Positions 6,265 to 6,811 of a DNA stretch of 6,811 nucleotides are shown one piece after another. The stretch's first letter is position 1. Every line of letters begins with the position of its first letter. The notes under the pieces were generated by a model, which worked only from the letters and a program-made list of their open reading frames with translations, made no database searches and was not told the DNA's origin. The position numbers and the translations under genes are program-made. The stretch comes from an uncultured Odoribacter sp. GTDB lineage: Bacteria > Bacteroidota > Bacteroidia > Bacteroidales > Marinifilaceae. The stretch spans positions 1 through 6,811 of the forward strand of contig URJC01000137.1 of assembly GCA_900548135.1 (NCBI GenBank), in the 5' to 3' direction.

Positions 6265-6271
6265 CGCTTCA

Positions 6272-6532
6272 ATGGAAACAAAGGGATACCTTCAGGTTTA
6301 TACCGGAAACGGTAAAGGTAAGACAACGGCTGCATTCGGTCTGGCGGTCCGTGCTTTGTGTGCTGGTAAACGGGTGTTTATCGGGCAGCGGGACACGGGG
6401 ACAGAGGTGGTGATTACCGGGCGTTATGCTTCCGAAGCTTTGCTGGCTTTGGCTGACCTCGTAACAGAAATGCGTGAAGTGAAACATTATTATACCCGGG
6501 GAGTATTGTCCCGGGATGGATTTGATCATTGA
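6272..6532 (+). CDS. cobO: Cob(I)yrinic acid a,c-diamide adenosyltransferase (CobO/BtuR family), internally deleted
   Basis: 86 residues; normal family members have about 170-200. The family transfers adenosyl from ATP to Co(I) corrinoids, the last activation step for coenzyme B12. Seen: METKGYLQVYTGNGKGKTTA with the P-loop GNGKGKTT at 12-19, then AGKRVFIGQ to residue 39. The next residues, RDTGTEVVITGRYASEALL, belong to the C-terminal part of the family, which continues through ADLVTEMREVKHYYTRG to the end. The middle, including the Walker-B-like acidic motif (usually close to ILDE) and the corrinoid-facing segments, is absent, and the join near base 6388 keeps the frame. The ATG at 6272 is chosen because homology starts there; an in-frame TTG at 6170 would add 34 unlike residues. 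The stop is 3 nt before the next gene. Probably inactive as an adenosyltransferase unless the deletion is an assembly artefact. Confidence 0.85.
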   Translation: METKGYLQVYTGNGKGKTTAAFGLAVRALCAGKRVFIGQRDTGTEVVITGRYASEALLALADLVTEMREVKHYYTRGVLSRDGFDH

Positions 6533-6535
6533 GAT

Positions 6536-6811
6536 ATGGATAGATTGATGCGGTTTTGGTTGCTGGGGCTGTTGTTGGCTCTTGGGGTAGGTTGTAAAAG
6601 TAAGCATTCGGCTTCTGCAGGAGACGCTTTGTACGCGCTCCGGATGGAATATGCCGGGCGGGTTCGGATAGATTCGAGTGAACATTATATATTGGTGCGG
6701 GTGCAAAACCCTTGGGATACGGCCCGGATTTTACATACCTATGTTTTGGTCGGCCGGGAAACTGAATTGCCGGAAGAATTGCCTGAAGGAACCTTGGTCC
6801 GGACGCCGGTG
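6536..6811 (+). CDS. Putative lipoprotein, ABC-transporter substrate-binding protein (cobalamin/iron-siderophore type; partial)
   Basis: The first 92 codons of a gene that leaves the window. Seen: signal sequence MDRLMRFWLLGLLLALGVGC with a lipobox-like end and Cys20 as the likely lipidated residue, a short polar linker (KSKHSASAGDA), then YAGRVRIDSSEHYILVRVQN (39-58), NPWD (58-61) and LPEELPEGTLVRTPV (78-92). The NPWD plus GTLVRTPV pattern is what I know from Bacteroidales substrate-binding proteins annotated for iron-siderophore or cobalamin ABC importers. The start at 6536 is 3 nt after the cobO stop; Met5 (6548) is an alternative start. Being in an operon with a corrinoid adenosyltransferase suggests corrinoid uptake (BtuF-like role), but that is inference from context. 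Confidence 0.75.
   Translation, partial: MDRLMRFWLLGLLLALGVGCKSKHSASAGDALYALRMEYAGRVRIDSSEHYILVRVQNPWDTARILHTYVLVGRETELPEELPEGTLVRTPV

Larger units (their letters stand above)
5943..6271. other. AT-rich divergent intergenic region
   Basis: About 330 bp between the two divergent transcription units. Besides the -33 box of the minus-strand promoter and the plus-strand promoter at 6234-6264, it holds a perfect 12-bp inverted repeat (6055-6066 and 6128-6139, 61 bp apart) and a small dyad AGAAG-ATTAA-CTTCT (6041-6055). I see no gene, tRNA or second riboswitch in it. Confidence 0.5.

Noticed and set aside
6170..6271. An upstream in-frame TTG start that would add 34 residues to the CobO-like protein
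   Set aside because: The added residues do not resemble the family, they cover the predicted promoter, and the ATG at 6272 gives the usual CobO N-terminus.
6269..6706. A 145-codon minus-strand open frame over cobO and the lipoprotein gene
   Set aside because: It is antisense to two recognisable genes and spans their junction; the translation is low-complexity with many His, Gln and Pro residues and has no domain.
1..6811. CRISPR array, insertion sequence, tRNA, rRNA, phage or defence genes
   Set aside because: No spaced repeat array, transposase-like protein, terminal repeats, tRNA cloverleaf or rRNA stretches were seen; the coding content is metabolic, transport and housekeeping.

Overview
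This window looks like a chromosomal segment of a Bacteroidota bacterium, most likely order Bacteroidales. The genes present fit that group (Bacteroidales-type ClpP, three-subunit acyl-CoA carboxylase, split ThrE-type exporter). Three upstream regions carry the Bacteroides-type promoter pattern (about TTTG, 19-20 bp, TAnnTTTG), and start codons lack Shine-Dalgarno sequences. The genus cannot be fixed from the sequence; a relative of Odoribacter is only a guess.

Layout. Positions 1-390 (minus) hold the N-terminal 130 codons of clpP, which runs off the left edge. Positions 391-572 are intergenic with the clpP promoter. Positions 573-5507 (minus) hold one long operon. In transcription order it encodes a carboxyltransferase subunit (pccB/mmdA type), a biotin carboxylase (accC type), a biotin carboxyl carrier protein, and a ThrE-type threonine/serine exporter split over three tightly coupled ORFs. 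The operon starts from a well-formed promoter at 5935-5966. It passes through a cobalamin riboswitch (5736-5903, minus) and a leader of about 230 nt that contains a possible 31-codon ORF. Positions 5943-6271 are an AT-rich divergent intergenic region. Positions 6272-6811 (plus) start a second operon: an adenosyltransferase of the CobO/BtuR family with a large in-frame internal deletion, then a lipoprotein resembling ABC-transporter substrate-binding proteins of cobalamin/iron-siderophore type, which runs off the right edge.

How it works together. The biotin-dependent carboxylase makes methylmalonyl-CoA from propionyl-CoA (possibly also malonyl-CoA from acetyl-CoA). Methylmalonyl-CoA is the substrate side of the B12-dependent methylmalonyl-CoA mutase, so a B12 riboswitch on this operon links cofactor supply to the propionate/succinate branch. 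The divergent operon would deal with corrinoid uptake and adenosylation.

Most notable points: the B12 riboswitch on a carboxylase operon; a short leader ORF whose start codon sits in a hairpin that would compete with aptamer helix P1; the CobO-like gene missing about half of its protein; and the ThrE first domain broken at a GTGA junction. No mobile element, CRISPR array, tRNA or rRNA was seen.
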